From: Crossaster papposus
Taxonomy: Eukaryota > Echinodermata > Asteroidea > Velatida > Solasteridae
Length of the DNA stretch: 64,000 bases
Reading direction: 5' to 3'
NCBI GenBank assembly: GCA_037893245.1
Contig: JBAIAA010000531.1
Span: forward strand, 1,674,001-1,738,000
This document shows positions 27,325-39,045 of the stretch, one piece after another (positions within the stretch are counted from its first letter, which is position 1; each line of letters opens with the position of its first letter). The notes beneath the pieces were generated by a model that had not been told where the DNA came from, searched no databases, and saw only the letters and a program-made list of their open reading frames with translations. The position numbers and the translations under genes were made by a program.

Positions 27325-29835
27325 CTACATGACTCTTAGTCTTAGGGCCTTGTTGACCATGGCTACAGAACAATTTACTTTCACCAGCTTAGTTTGGCAG
27401 GTTGATGACAAGATGAAGATACAGTCTGAAAACTCTACCTGAAGGCTGAAGCCGAACGGTGGCTGCGCGAAAGACTTGTTTGACCTCTCGTGCTCCCGTC
27501 TGGCAATTGCTAACCTGCTGAAATAGTTAATTACTTCGTGTAAAACTACTGCATGCTGTCGGCATGTAGCTGCCACCGCTCTACATAATGATGCAATCTA
27601 ACTCCAGTTAGCGACCAGCTGCACATTAAGATGTGAAGGCCAGCTGAAACCTTTAGGGCTCCTACCCATGGAGCCCGACCTGAGGAGGACATTGTTGAAC
27701 TTAGACGGCGGAATTTTCATCTGATCCTTTCTGGAGTCGGGAAAGAAAAATTTAAAGGCCCGGAGTTCAAAGGGCAGGCCCTCCATATTTGGCTGGTAAC
27801 CCTTAACTGATGAATATTCACGGAGCTCCATATGTCCCACCTCAGACAGACGTATCAAGCGATTCGTAAAAGAAGACAGACGCGGCCACCATGGCTACGG
27901 GTGAGGGTGTTTGGCACCACCATACCTGTTACGGTCGAATGAGTGAAGCAAACATAACGAAAGGTGGAAACAAAGCTCTTTACCAACTGGGCACTGCTGG
28001 GCAAATACATTTACTCCCGACGACCCGGGCACTGGATCCCTAGAGCAATGCAGACCCGCTGATCCTTTCGGCACATTTAAAGGAAGTGCCATCAAGTCAA
28101 ACATGAAGCCGCGAGCGCCTCTCAACTCCTTCTGAAGCAGCTTCCAGACTGAATTGGATATCTGAGCGTCAGCTCGCGATAATTCTTTTGAATGGACGTC
28201 TGCTGGGCTTGCTTAAACAGGATCCATCTCGAATGCAAAGTGCAGTTGCCCTCTAAGATCGGGGTGAAAATCGACTTAAACAAGGGGTTGCCAAAACTCT
28301 TGACTTTGCTCTGCGATTGCTCCAAACGTTGAAGAGAGCCAAAGAGTCAGTTGTCACGTCAACATGCTTATCCCACAATGAGTCTGAAACTGACTGCATG
28401 ACAAAATACAAAGCAGAGACCTCCTTGCAGCAGACCCAACTAGAATTTCCGGAGACCAGTAATCTCTAAAACTAGCGTTTCCTAACGGATCCACCACTGA
28501 GACTCCTCCCCAACGAAAGTGTCTGAACTCAAAGTCACTGGCGCATGGTGTTCCATTTTCCAAGGTATTGGTTGTGAGAATGAATATATAAAACGCCAGA
28601 AAGAATTATCGGCTCGCACTTGCTGTGTGAGCGGAGTGAGTTAGACATTGTCTAGTCTCGAAATGGATGCGCAACACTCCCTTACATGTATAAACAAAGA
28701 TGCGGCTGGGAAAACCAATGCGAAGCCTTGACATTTCCCAAAGAAGCGTTGAAGCTGCTTTAAGACAACCCAGACTGCGAAAACAAATCTTTTTTTTTTT
28801 TCTTTTTTTTTGGTTGAACAGATTTTCCAGACCCAGATGAATCATGCTAGAGGATGGGTGAAGATGACTCTTTTCCAGATTGAAGAAAAACCCAAAATGT
28901 GAGTTTATGTAGCAAACCACACAAAGCGATATCAAGGCCCTGTCAAAAGCCCTGTCAAAAGCCCTGCCATCTGACGCACTCTCTGAGTACTGTGAAACGA
29001 ATACAAGTGAAACGGTCATCAATCTAAACCTCAGTGTGGATAGCCCGGTGCTTTAGCCATGATGAAAATCACAAACCAATAGTTATGTAGATGAACGCGC
29101 TGTCCACAAAATAGTAACTTGCCCACTCGAGGCCACAAAGGGTTTGACAATTCCGACAAAAGTATTTGCTTGTAACCTCGCGCATCATTAGTGGCTGAAA
29201 AGGAAGAATCCATTATTGTCAATGAACTTGGCAATCTCGCCCAAGGGAACTAATTTGAAAGGTGTGTCTTTACACCAAAGATTTGGCCCCTTCATCGACA
29301 TAACTACATGTAGTCTTGGCTTTTGGGGTTCAATGGATGGGACATTTACACATCTGGGCGGTTGAATTTCGCTCGTCTTCCCCAAAAGCTCCACGGAACT
29401 TTGTATAAGCATCTTAGTTAGGGTCTCATTTATGAAGAGAATGAACTTACAACACAAAGGGGCGTTTGCAAACAACTTTTGTGGGGGCATGTCGAATTGT
29501 AGATTTGTTTATATATAATCTTTCTTTTAATCTCTACCCCTTTACGCTGCCATCTAGATACAACGGGACCATCCACGACTCACCGAAAACGAATTCCCAA
29601 AGATCCGGGCTCACATTCGAGGCTATCCAGCTACTAAATGGTCTGGATCTCTAAACAGCAGTTCTTGCACATCTGGTAAGGCACGACCTGAAATGACATC
29701 TAGAGGGTTTGGCGCACACAAGCTAGGTACACTTACGGATTTCCCGGATATGTCCACCCAACTGAGGATTTTCTTCCTCGCTCTCCTGCTTGGGCTGCGA
29801 AGAGATCGAAACACCGAATAAAGGACCTCTCCCAC
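27325..29835 (-). pseudogene. Heavily decayed DIRS-like RT/RNase H gene
   Basis: One minus-strand frame is nearly free of stops for 2.5 kb and its pieces follow the order of a DIRS-group pol protein. RT: KPRLHVV and WCKDTPFKLVPLGEIAKFID (29188-29490), the box IDDR (29012-29023) whose expected Tyr codon is now TAG, GFFFNLEKSHLHPSSSMIHL (28606-29022). RNase H: FRWGGVSVVDPLG and SFRDYWSPEI (28354-28563). C-terminal region: FDLMALPLNV and PGSSGVNVFAQ (27895-28125). At least eight stops and several frameshifts interrupt it. This is a different family from the DIRS-type element at 2.7-8 kb, whose box is FVDD. The upstream frame 29623-29939 may be its N-terminal part. Confidence 0.55.
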
Positions 29836-29939
29836 GCGTGACGCTTCAGTACTGCTAAGTATCGCAGAGTTACTATTAGTATTAAAAGGGTAGGAACGTT
29901 ATACGTATGTGCCCCCGAGAAAGGACAACTAGAAAACAT

Positions 29940-31490
29940 GATTATTTTACGTCATTCATAGTTTTATTTTGATATCTATCTCTATGCCTCTCCAAGGCCA
30001 ACAAAATGCATCTCGTGCTCATAAATAAGTTTATTAACGCATTGTATGTTCCAGCCAAATATTAAAATACCCAATGCTATGCACTATAAAGGAGAGGCCA
30101 TATACTTTCTCCGCTTACAAAAGGGTGTAAATAACCCATCAACGAAAGCCCATGGACCAAACCTGTCAGCATTTTATGTTAAAATGATCTTCCAATGCTT
30201 ATATCATTGACCAACCCTGCAATTTAACCCGTTTTTCTCTCTGACCGTAACCTCGACCATGTTGGCCCAGCCGAGAATTTTCTCTAGGCCGTTAGCCCTG
30301 TCTCAAGGGTCTAAACACACCCCTTTCACGCCTTAGTGTCGGCCGAAAAGGGCGTTCAAACCTAAATGCTTAAAGGGCAAACCTTGACCGTTTGTCAGAA
30401 TCTTTACCCGATACTTGGTCAGAATCTTTAGCTATACCCTGAACCTTTGATTCCATGGTTTTGTTTGTGCCACTATGTGAGAATATTTACGTACATCTGT
30501 TTTACTTTGATGTCGGCGATGGACAGTGGCGTGAAGTTGTCAACATACTTCCTGAAAATGGACATCACATTATGCCAGTAGCCAGTGACAGTACAACCTT
30601 TGAGAAGCTACCGACGCTTAGTTTGTAGACCTCCAAATCGGATTTCGTCTGCATTCACACAAATAAACAAACAAACAAACAAACGCCGACGGAACGTGCC
30701 ACTAGCAGGCCAGAATAATGTGGATGGATAATACTGTTGTATCCACCGTACCAATGTAGAGCGCATTCATCGCTCTTTACAAAATTGCTTCAAGTGTAAT
30801 CTCATTGCTATACACCAGTCTTGGCTCACCCCAGTAAACAGACGAGAGTTCATCCGCCCTGCATGTATCCCTAGGCTACCAGAGCTACGTACATGCACAC
30901 CCAAATTAAAATGACTTGAAAAAGGGGGGAGGGGGCAGCCACATTTATTATGTTGCCTGCAATGCTAAGGGCACTCTGGTGACATCGAGTGATAATCGAC
31001 CTCTTTAAGTTACTATACATGATGTTTTAAATGTAAATGCATGTACATGCAGATGCATCTGCCTATGCAATCTTATTCTCCTTATATTGCAAATATCACA
31101 TGTATATTTATTGTAAATGTAATTGACAAGCCCACAAATTCATGTATTTTCTATGAATCTATGAGTTGATCGAGGCTCAGCCCTTTTGAGCCCAGATACA
31201 TCATCTCAATTTAAAGCAGGTGCAGCTCTATATTAAGTTTCATTTCTGTGGTTGGAATTGAATATGGCGGAAGGTACAATGGTTAAAAGAGCTAATTCTG
31301 GACTTTTAAGCTCGGTATAATCGGTTATTATCACTGTTATGAGTACATGTACACTGTACACCTGTTAATTTAAAAATGGCAATACCTCTCGTGAAAATAT
31401 GGCTATACCCTACCCCAAAAGGATTTTATCGGTAAATACCAGTAATAATCGTTTACACTCCTCAGTAGCGGCCTTTCGTTATGATTTGTC
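29940..31490. other. Unassigned DNA
   Basis: No protein match. Small features: a near duplicate TCAGAATCTTTA around 30398-30430, and an AAAC microsatellite at about 30660-30683. Confidence 0.4.
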
Positions 31491-31494
31491 TGTC

Positions 31495-33325
31495 AACTTC
31501 GGGGATTTATCTCCTCATCATAACCCATTCCGGGCAAAGCCCAAGTATACTTTGAGGTCCAACCTCGGATCCAAAATTCATGAAACTCTAAACTCAAATA
31601 TAGGGTCTCGTCCTCTTACTTACTTGGCGCCTAAAAATGGAATCCTTTAACAACGCTACCTTGGGAATTAAATTGGGACCCAGACCCTTAATTATTCAAA
31701 CAATTTTGGCCTCCTGCCCAGTGCATCCTAAGGCCCAGTTTCGGCTCTAAATTTCGGTATGCCATCACCTATTATAAACAAATTGAATCATTGTTAATTT
31801 TTAGCCGAATTTTTTGCCGAAGCGCTAAAAATGCGCGCACACCGACGTACACACGTATCGGTACTGTGCATATGTACATAAAATGTATTTACTCAAGGCG
31901 CTGCAAATATCATCAATTGCAGACCCAAAGGGCATAGACCCGCCAACCTTAAACAGTGTTCTTTTAGGCTCATCCTCGGATTTACCAAATTTATCAGATT
32001 TCTTAAAGGGAACCCAACCTATTTATTTGAGGTTCAACCGTTAAATCGACATTTTTCTTTGATATATCACATTTCTTTCAGGGGTGACCTGCCTATTGTT
32101 ACCCCGAGGTCCAAACTCAGCATCTGAACTTTATTTAGTTAAGATGATTTCTTTCGGGAACCCTTCCCATAGCCACCTCGAGGTCCAACGTCGATATCTA
32201 AACTTAATTTGGTTAAAGGCTTTCTTTCTGGGGACCATCCCCTCGCACTTCGAGGTCCCACCTCGGCTTTTAAACTTAATTTAAAATGATTTATTTCGGG
32301 AACCCTGCCCCTTGCACCTCGACGTCCAACCTCGGCATCTTACCCTAATTAGATAACAAGGGACCCAGCCCCGTGGCACTTCGAGGTCCCACCTCGGCAT
32401 CTGAATTCAATTTGGTCAAAATTATTTCTTTCTGGGGACCCAGCCCCGAGGCACTTCGAGGTCCCACCTCGGCATCTGAACCTAATTTGGTCAACATCAT
32501 TTCTTTTTGGGGACCCAGCCCCTTGCCCCATCGAGGTCCTACCCCGGCATCTGAACTTAATTTGGTCAAAGTCATTTCTTTCTGGGGACCCAGCCCCGTG
32601 GCACTAAGAGGTCCCACCTCGCCATCTGAACTTAATTTGGTCAAATGTATTTCTTTTGGGGACCCAGCCCTTTGCGACCTAGAGGTCCAACATCGGAATT
32701 TGAACTGAATTTAATTAAAATGATTTCTTTCGGGGACCCAGCCCCTTGCCACTACGAGGTCCAACCTCGAAATCCGAACTAAATTTGGTTACACATATAA
32801 AAGGATTTCTTTCGGGGACCCTGCCCCTTTTCCACCTCAAGGTCCAACCTCGGCATCTGAACTTAATCTGGTTTACAAGTTTTCTTTTGGGGACCCAGCC
32901 CATTGCCACTTCGAGGTCCAACCTCGGAATCTGCTCAATTTGTTAAAATGATTTATTTCGGGGGACCCTGCCCTTTGCCCCCTTGAGATCCAACCTCGGC
33001 ATCTGAACTTATACAATTTCCTTCGGGAGCCCCTACCTTACTGCCTCGAGGTCCAACCTAAAAATTTGAATCTGATTAATCAAATTTCTTAATGGAAACC
33101 TACCCCTTATGAGGCCATTGCAAGCTCTGAATAGAAACCTAAATTTAACTCATCCTGTTTTTTCTTGAGCAAATCGGACCCTTTTCATCTCTAGGTCTGA
33201 CCCTAAACCAAAACAAACTTTCAGTGGATCTCCACAGGGTTTTGTGTGGATTTATAATAATTTCGCCAAATATCATTGCCCATCTCCGTTTAACCTCGAG
33301 GTCCAACCTCGGATCTAACCTTTTA
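31495..33325. repeat. 75-bp minisatellite, about 20 copies
   Basis: The unit reads GGGGACCCAGCCCCTTGCC, CTTCGAGGTCCAACCTCGG, CATCTGAACTTAATTTGGTC and AAAATGATTTCTTTC. Spacing between GGACCCAGCC words is 75, 75, 75, 74 and 74 bp through 32361-32735, then 82, 75 and 72. Copies are most alike in the centre and degrade toward both edges, as expected of unequal exchange. Because 75 is 25 codons, one frame on each strand stays open (25-residue periodic peptides), which is a by-product rather than evidence of a gene. GAGGTCCAACCTC is a short palindrome in each unit. Confidence 0.9.
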
Positions 33326-33862
33326 CAATCCACGCTCCTGTGGGTTCGAGACCGAACTCGTATCAAAATAACATTTCAAAGTACCTGTTTGGTTTTTAAT
33401 CAAACTATCGGCTCGAAATTTGGCTACAGATACTTTCATGGAGTTTCTCAAACCCTTCCCCATAATTTCTATACATTGTTTCTGGGGTATAGACTCAAGA
33501 TCTAAAGGACTCCAGATCAAAATCTAAGCTCAACGAATTGTCTTTGTTCCATCTGCCAATAATGTTAAATGTATTCCTATCCAGCACGATCTCCATAATA
33601 TATCGGGTCTGTAATTTGAAAAGGTCTTACTTGCGAATGTCACATACGTACCAGAATACCACAACTATAAACCACTGCCTTATTCACCATTTTACACATG
33701 TATATCGCAATAAGACTTAATGTATAAATACTTAATTCACCTGTAAGGCCGAGGTGGATGCAGTCCCCTGGACGGCGACGTCAGCCGTTGACGTACTGTG
33801 AGTCATACCCGGGGGCCCGAGCCTTGCAGTGCCGGTGTGTCAAGCCCCTTGTCCTGGTCATC

Positions 33863-34255
33863 CTACTGCTGAGTTTTACGCAGTTTGGTGGGCCTGCCGA
33901 AAAACTGTTCATCGAGTGGGCCGGCCTCCACACGAGCCATCAGCCGCTCGAAATTTTGCCGCTTACCCCCGTTCGGAGCTAGGGTCAAAGGGTGGCCGAG
34001 CCACTCCTTGTCCAGACCGAGCCACTCCTTGTCCAGACCGAACAACTGGTCTACGTCTTCCCAGCCGTCTTGACTCAGGTTCTCAAAATACTTGGCAGAG
34101 ATTTTGAACGCAGCACAAAGCCCTTTAGAAGCGGGGCTTGCCTTAGTCTCTATGCATGCCCTTGCAGGCGCCCGGCTTCTCCTGGAAATGGAAAGACGTT
34201 GATAATTGAAATACGAACACAAAAGGGCGAAAAACGGAATGGCTAAGAGTGCCAA
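33863..34255 (-). CDS. Hypothetical ORF, 130 residues
   Basis: A GC-richer island (33750-34250) carries this minus-strand ORF. It begins with a hydrophobic stretch (MALLAIPFFALLCSYF, a possible signal or anchor) and ends basic (RPTKLRKTQQ). The acidic middle contains a tandem duplication, WLGLDKEWLG, from a 21-bp DNA repeat at about 34000-34040. I do not recognise the family. Plus-strand frames over the same span are also open, so coding status is doubtful. Confidence 0.3.
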   Translation of the reverse strand: MALLAIPFFALLCSYFNYQRLSISRRSRAPARACIETKASPASKGLCAAFKISAKYFENLSQDGWEDVDQLFGLDKEWLGLDKEWLGHPLTLAPNGGKRQNFERLMARVEAGPLDEQFFGRPTKLRKTQQ

Positions 34256-36135
34256 CTACTGTCAGTGTTTAAATAATATCACGGACTTATATAGCCACTT
34301 GACTGTTAAAAACTATGCACTGTGATAAACACATGTTCCGTAACCTAGGCTTGGAATGTATAAAATAGGGATCAAATGGAGCCGAACCCAAACTTTGCCT
34401 GCCTATATAAAATGATATTATATGTGCATATATATGAGTGTCACACGGTACGAAACAGTCTGTCCAGAAATAAATATGCCAAAGTTATTTTAACTCGTAT
34501 CCTGAATTTATTTCATATATATATATATTTATATATCTCCAATGAAATCGGCATCTATCACAATTCAAAGTGCTCGTCGGCCTTTTTTTTTTCTTTTTTT
34601 TTGGCTAGCAAAAATATGTTAATTCTCAAAACAATGGAGCATCAAATATAGGCTAGGGTAAACACAACCCGCTATTGTGTACAACCGGGAGCCTTGAGGA
34701 TGCAATATTATCCACTTTGTGCTAACCTTCTGCAAATGCGCCTATTTAACTTGAAATCTATAAGCACAATTTGTAAATCGAATATCTTCGAAATATAAAT
34801 GATGAGGCTATCTTACCTCCACAATATCGTATACGTGATGTCCATGTTTGGCGTTCAGAAACATCTAACAGAGATCGAGAGAATTATAGCAGCCGACGCA
34901 GCCGGGACTAGGGGGAATAGGGAGCGCACTCTGCGGCCACGCCCTACCGTTGGAATTCGACAAATGCCGAACAGATTACTCGAGCGCGACCATGCGTGCC
35001 CACCGACGGCGCTAACTTCACGGCCCGTCGACTCACAATAAAAACGAACTGGAAAATCATGCCACCATATGTACCAGCACCGTACTGTGCTATGAAATAC
35101 GGCAAATGTTGAGTTTTTTTACGCTTGCGACAGCTCTAAAATAATAAGAACTAACAAGAATGATCAAACTATACATATCAGCCGTACCTTTTGGTACTGT
35201 AGGAATCCACAACACAACATTTAATTTACCAAGAAAACTCGCCAAGTAATTTGGCAGGACAAGCTGATATATCTACCCCACTTTCCATTCAATAAAAGGA
35301 ACAGTCTTACCAGCTATTTGTTTCCAACAGGTCCACTCCAACATGCCGACAAACTACACATTACTCTACCGATCCCATTTCCCCAAAATATCATAAAGTC
35401 CACAGGGAATCACAAATATCGCCAGCGAGGCACAACAAGAGCACCCGCTGGCGTGGCGCTAGAATCACGAATGGCTTGATGTTTCTTCTGTCGCCCTCAT
35501 TGTCTTGAGCGGTACAAATAGTGGCTATACTGACGGTTGAACATCCTCTACCTTGATGGGTTCTACCTTGACGTTCTATGTAGACAATGTATGAGGCCTA
35601 ACGGTATTGTTCGTTGAACATTGAAGGTTTCTTCTAACCTCTTTGACGAGCCCACCAAGGAGGTCTTGTTCATCGTTTGGCTGTTACTACTAGGACAAAT
35701 GGATTAAGTCTTCTACATACTGCCTGTCCTCGGAGCAGAACATATCTTCGCTATAGTGCGGTAACATTTTTTTATTATTTCAGAACACATTACTGAGTGA
35801 TATTATACATCGAGATTTGATTCTTGAAAGGTGCCGACAGTTGTTTTTTGTGTGAAATAAAATGTTGTATGTAAGGAATTACATGATATAGTGTGGAATT
35901 CCAACAATTTTGAGAATATACTGAATACTTGCACATACAATCGACCTTGTATCAATTATTTTGTAGAATACTTCAAGCTATTAGCAGCACAGTGCTTTCA
36001 GTATATGCATATTGTAACTTGAGGTTTCACCTTGAGAACGTTTTGACGCCCTGAAATTGCATCAGTACTTTGGGTACATTTACATAATTTTGACAGAGTA
36101 TTTTTTTACTTTTCTTAACTGCAGGTTTTGATGCA
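34256..36135. other. AT-rich unassigned DNA with simple repeats
   Basis: Contains a TA-rich tract (34516-34530) and a T-rich run (34582-34600). The short ORF 34799-35041 has no recognisable product. The second copy of the 66-bp repeat lies at 35457-35522. Confidence 0.4.
35457..35522. repeat. 66-bp perfect repeat, copy 2
   Basis: Identical to 24753-24818, same orientation, 10.7 kb away. The minus-strand frame is also open here and continues beyond the repeat with different sequence (PRQRVLLLCLAGDICDSLW) to a stop. Confidence 0.6.
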
Positions 36136-36560
36136 CTACCATGCAGCTGACCTCGACTTCTGCCAATCCCCTACTACCCTGCTCGTAGCATTTGCTTTGC
36201 GTACTTCATATTTTGGTAAGAGTTGGAGCGACTGCAATTGCTGTAATCTTTGCATGCGCATTTCAGATCTTGTTTGATTGACATAATAACCTTTTCCTCC
36301 ACATAAGCAGCAGGTTGATTTCCTTGTACATAAGATGGCTACCGGTGGAGAAACGTTTGCTCCGCAGGCAGAGCATTGGGGTACCGAAGGCGAAGGGTTA
36401 AAGCCAACATTCCATCCATCACAGGCCAAACCTACTTTTTTGCTTTGATCTAGCCAGAAGAAACTTCCTACCTTCTCTGGACTAGCGGAGGGCAGACTAG
36501 AAGACTGGATTTGCAATGTGCTGTCAGCGGTAGAAGCTAGACCCCTTTCTGAAAAAGAGA
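36136..36560 (-). CDS. Hypothetical Cys-rich ORF or terminal exon
   Basis: The minus-strand frame is about 140 residues and has paired cysteines (CSACG, CCLCGGKG) that might form a zinc site, then a Gln/Leu-rich helix (MQRLQQLQSLQLLP). At its N-terminal side CTCTTTTTCAG (about 36552-36560) is a good 3' splice site, so this may be a last exon starting at 36551. The nominal start Met at 36579 lies inside the TIR element inserted at 36561 and is not native. No family is recognised. Confidence 0.3.
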
Positions 36561-37965
36561 CAGTCAGTCCGCAGCGCACGCGTTAATGAGGTCATATCAC
36601 GAACTTTATTTGCACGGCCGGCGTCGCAAATCGGCCACGAGATTTACGCGAGTAATTGCGAGAGTTCGGCAGCTTTGTTTTAACGAGCTACACGTTGCAA
36701 ACGGAGCAGTTATTCTCAAAGATGGCGTGGTAAGTGAAAAGCGAACGGTTTTCTGAATCGAATGATATATAATATGACGAGATTCAGTATGTACTTTTGG
36801 GCAGAATTCTGTTCACTCGAAGTTAGGGTATGATTTTAAGGAATTTTTTTGTCGTGTGTTTAGTTTCTGCGCCCTGACTGGACTAACAAATATTGCCAAA
36901 AATGATCACTACACATCGATAAAGGAAGCATTGATCTTTCATTTGATATACAATTTAGCCTGTGGCGACATGTTTCTCATGTATTCTGCGGCGATTTTCG
37001 TGCGCACGATTTCAACTTTTTCAGCCATGTCTTTCGGCGTGTACTTACGCAGAGCGTGTATTACACTGTACTGTATTATGCACGCAAGCACATGTACATG
37101 TACATGAACATGTAAATTGTTTTGTTTTGTGTGGCTTATTTATATGCTCAAGTTAGGTTTCTGCCTTCATGACATGCATACAAAATTGATTTGTCTTGTA
37201 TAAAAAAGACTTAGGCCTATGTTTTGTTCAAAGTTATAAAACTTGTTTCATAGTTACTGCTAAACTTCACAGTTCCCTTTTCTGTCTTCCAATATGTTTC
37301 TTATTCTAGGTAGTAGGTCATGCCGTCCACCTTGGTCATGCCCACCGCGCGCAGCCATCGCAGCCATCGCTAGCATGCCGGCCGCCTCTCTAGCTCTATC
37401 GGGTGACCTCTACATGCTCTATACCACCTATCATCACGAAGCCCTTTTCAATGACGTCATTTTCGACCAATGAGGGCACAGGAAGACTATGGACTGTCAT
37501 GGCGGGATATTCCGTTCGTTACTTTCTTGTGAACGTTAGAATTTTCTGCGCCCTGACTGGACTAAGTTAAAATCAACCCCAAATCGACAGTTTTTTGATA
37601 GAATATAAAATTATCTTTAACATCAGTGTAAAATTGGGTTGTGGCCACCGCCAGAAAATGGGAAAATCTCGTCGTTTTTTAAAGGTCAATTTGTTGGTTC
37701 GGAAGCTTTTTTTACGTTATAAATTTCACCCTCCAAATGTCATATAATTTCCAATATAATTGTATAATATACAAGAATGTTTTCTTATCCAAATGAAAAT
37801 ATACATAATATTGACAGTCGGTAAATAAAACGGATGTTTCGGACCAAATTCCAGGCGTCGTCGCCAGCTCATTAAGTATTCAAAAACGAGGTCACGCACA
37901 AAGTTCCATGCATAAAGCGAACATAAAATGAACGGCTTTTCAGTGCGCTGCGGACTGACTGGAGA
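36557..37965. mobile_element. TIR transposon with GAGA target duplication
   Basis: The ends are CAGTCAGTCCGCAGCGCAC (36561-36579) and its exact reverse complement (37943-37961), flanked by GAGA at 36557-36560 and 37962-37965. The 1401-bp interior lacks a transposase but has a CpG-rich start (36600-36725), an ATG in good context followed by GTAAGT, and splice acceptors. Four-bp duplications suit Chapaev, Sola or related families; the family is undecided. Confidence 0.85.
36722..37107 (+). CDS. Candidate two-exon small ORF inside the TIR element
   Basis: Exon 1 would be ATGGCGTG (36722-36729) before GTAAGTG; an acceptor GTGTGTTTAG precedes 36864, and splicing gives a frame MACFCALTGLTNIAKND that stays open to 37107 (about 83 residues, with a hydrophobic Cys/Ala-rich second half). 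The exon start TTTCTGCGCCCTGACTGGAC is repeated at 37543, also just after a TTAG, as if an alternative exon were duplicated. No homology is recognised; this is a splice-pattern inference only. Confidence 0.25.
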
Positions 37966-38640
37966 AGGTCGAATTTACCATCCAGCATTTAAGTGGTCCT
38001 GCCATAAATGAGATAAAGTTTAGAGGTCGAGAGTCAACCGCTGTAGATCTACAGAATAGTATTCTACATGCTTCTAAATCACCTATTTTCATTCCTCCAG
38101 AGTGTTCAGTTGTGGTATATGCTTACAGTTCAAGGCATGTTTCATTTTCTATAGTACTGGTTGAGCCATCACAAAACAGTGATCATTCACCGGGATCCTG
38201 GGGGTTGAGGATTCCGGTGAGCTGCGGCTCCCATGATATCCAACACACCTCTTTGGCCCTTTAGTCAATCTTCTCTAAACTTAGCCATAATAAGCGGCGG
38301 CTTATTGGTCAATCAAGTATGATCTAATCGTGCTTGAGTTTACCATCCCTGTATCTCTGGTGTACAACTACATCAATTTGAGTAGCTCTGTGCATCCCCT
38401 TGTTGGGCTCCATGATGGGTGGAGAACAGAGATGGTGTGGCGCTCTTGTACTACAAATTATTGTAATGCCCTCCTAATCTTGTGTGGTTGGCTTCGTCAT
38501 GGTGTTCTGTATCATTATTTTCTGTAGTCATATTAAATTATTTGTAAGCAGATTTTAAGTTTCCTGTGTTTGGATTTGAGTTGTCCAATGTCTGTTCTTG
38601 AGCCTTTATAAATTCCTAATTCACTACATCGCAAGCATCA
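37966..38640. other. Unassigned DNA left of LINE-B
   Basis: No coding or repeat match was recognised apart from a small unconvincing ORF (38330-38527). Confidence 0.4.
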
Positions 38641-39045
38641 TAAGACTACACACCAACCACATAACAAAAACAACCTCCAACCAAATCATTCAGCTGTCAG
38701 ACCGATTCATTTGAAAACCTCCAAACCAAAACAAGCCCTACTACCGATAAGACAACAAATCAACCATCTACCAGTTGTAATTCAAAGGAAAAACCATCAG
38801 GAAAACCTCCATATAAGACAATAAACCCTGAATCCAATAACCGAACAAAAAAGGCAACAAAAACCCAACTAATCTACAAAACAAACACAGTAGTCTAGAT
38901 GAGGAAGCCGAAGAGGACATGGATGTATACTATACGGAACTACAGCAAATATCCACCAAATCAAAGAATAGAACAGAACTAGATCTCCCAGATCTAATAT
39001 CAAATAACATTTTCTATGACATAACCAGCTACATAATCCACAACT

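Noticed and set aside
32345-32921. Repeat proteins of 25-residue period on both strands
   Set aside because: By-product of the 75-bp minisatellite; both strands open equally, with no start context or neighbours that suggest a gene.
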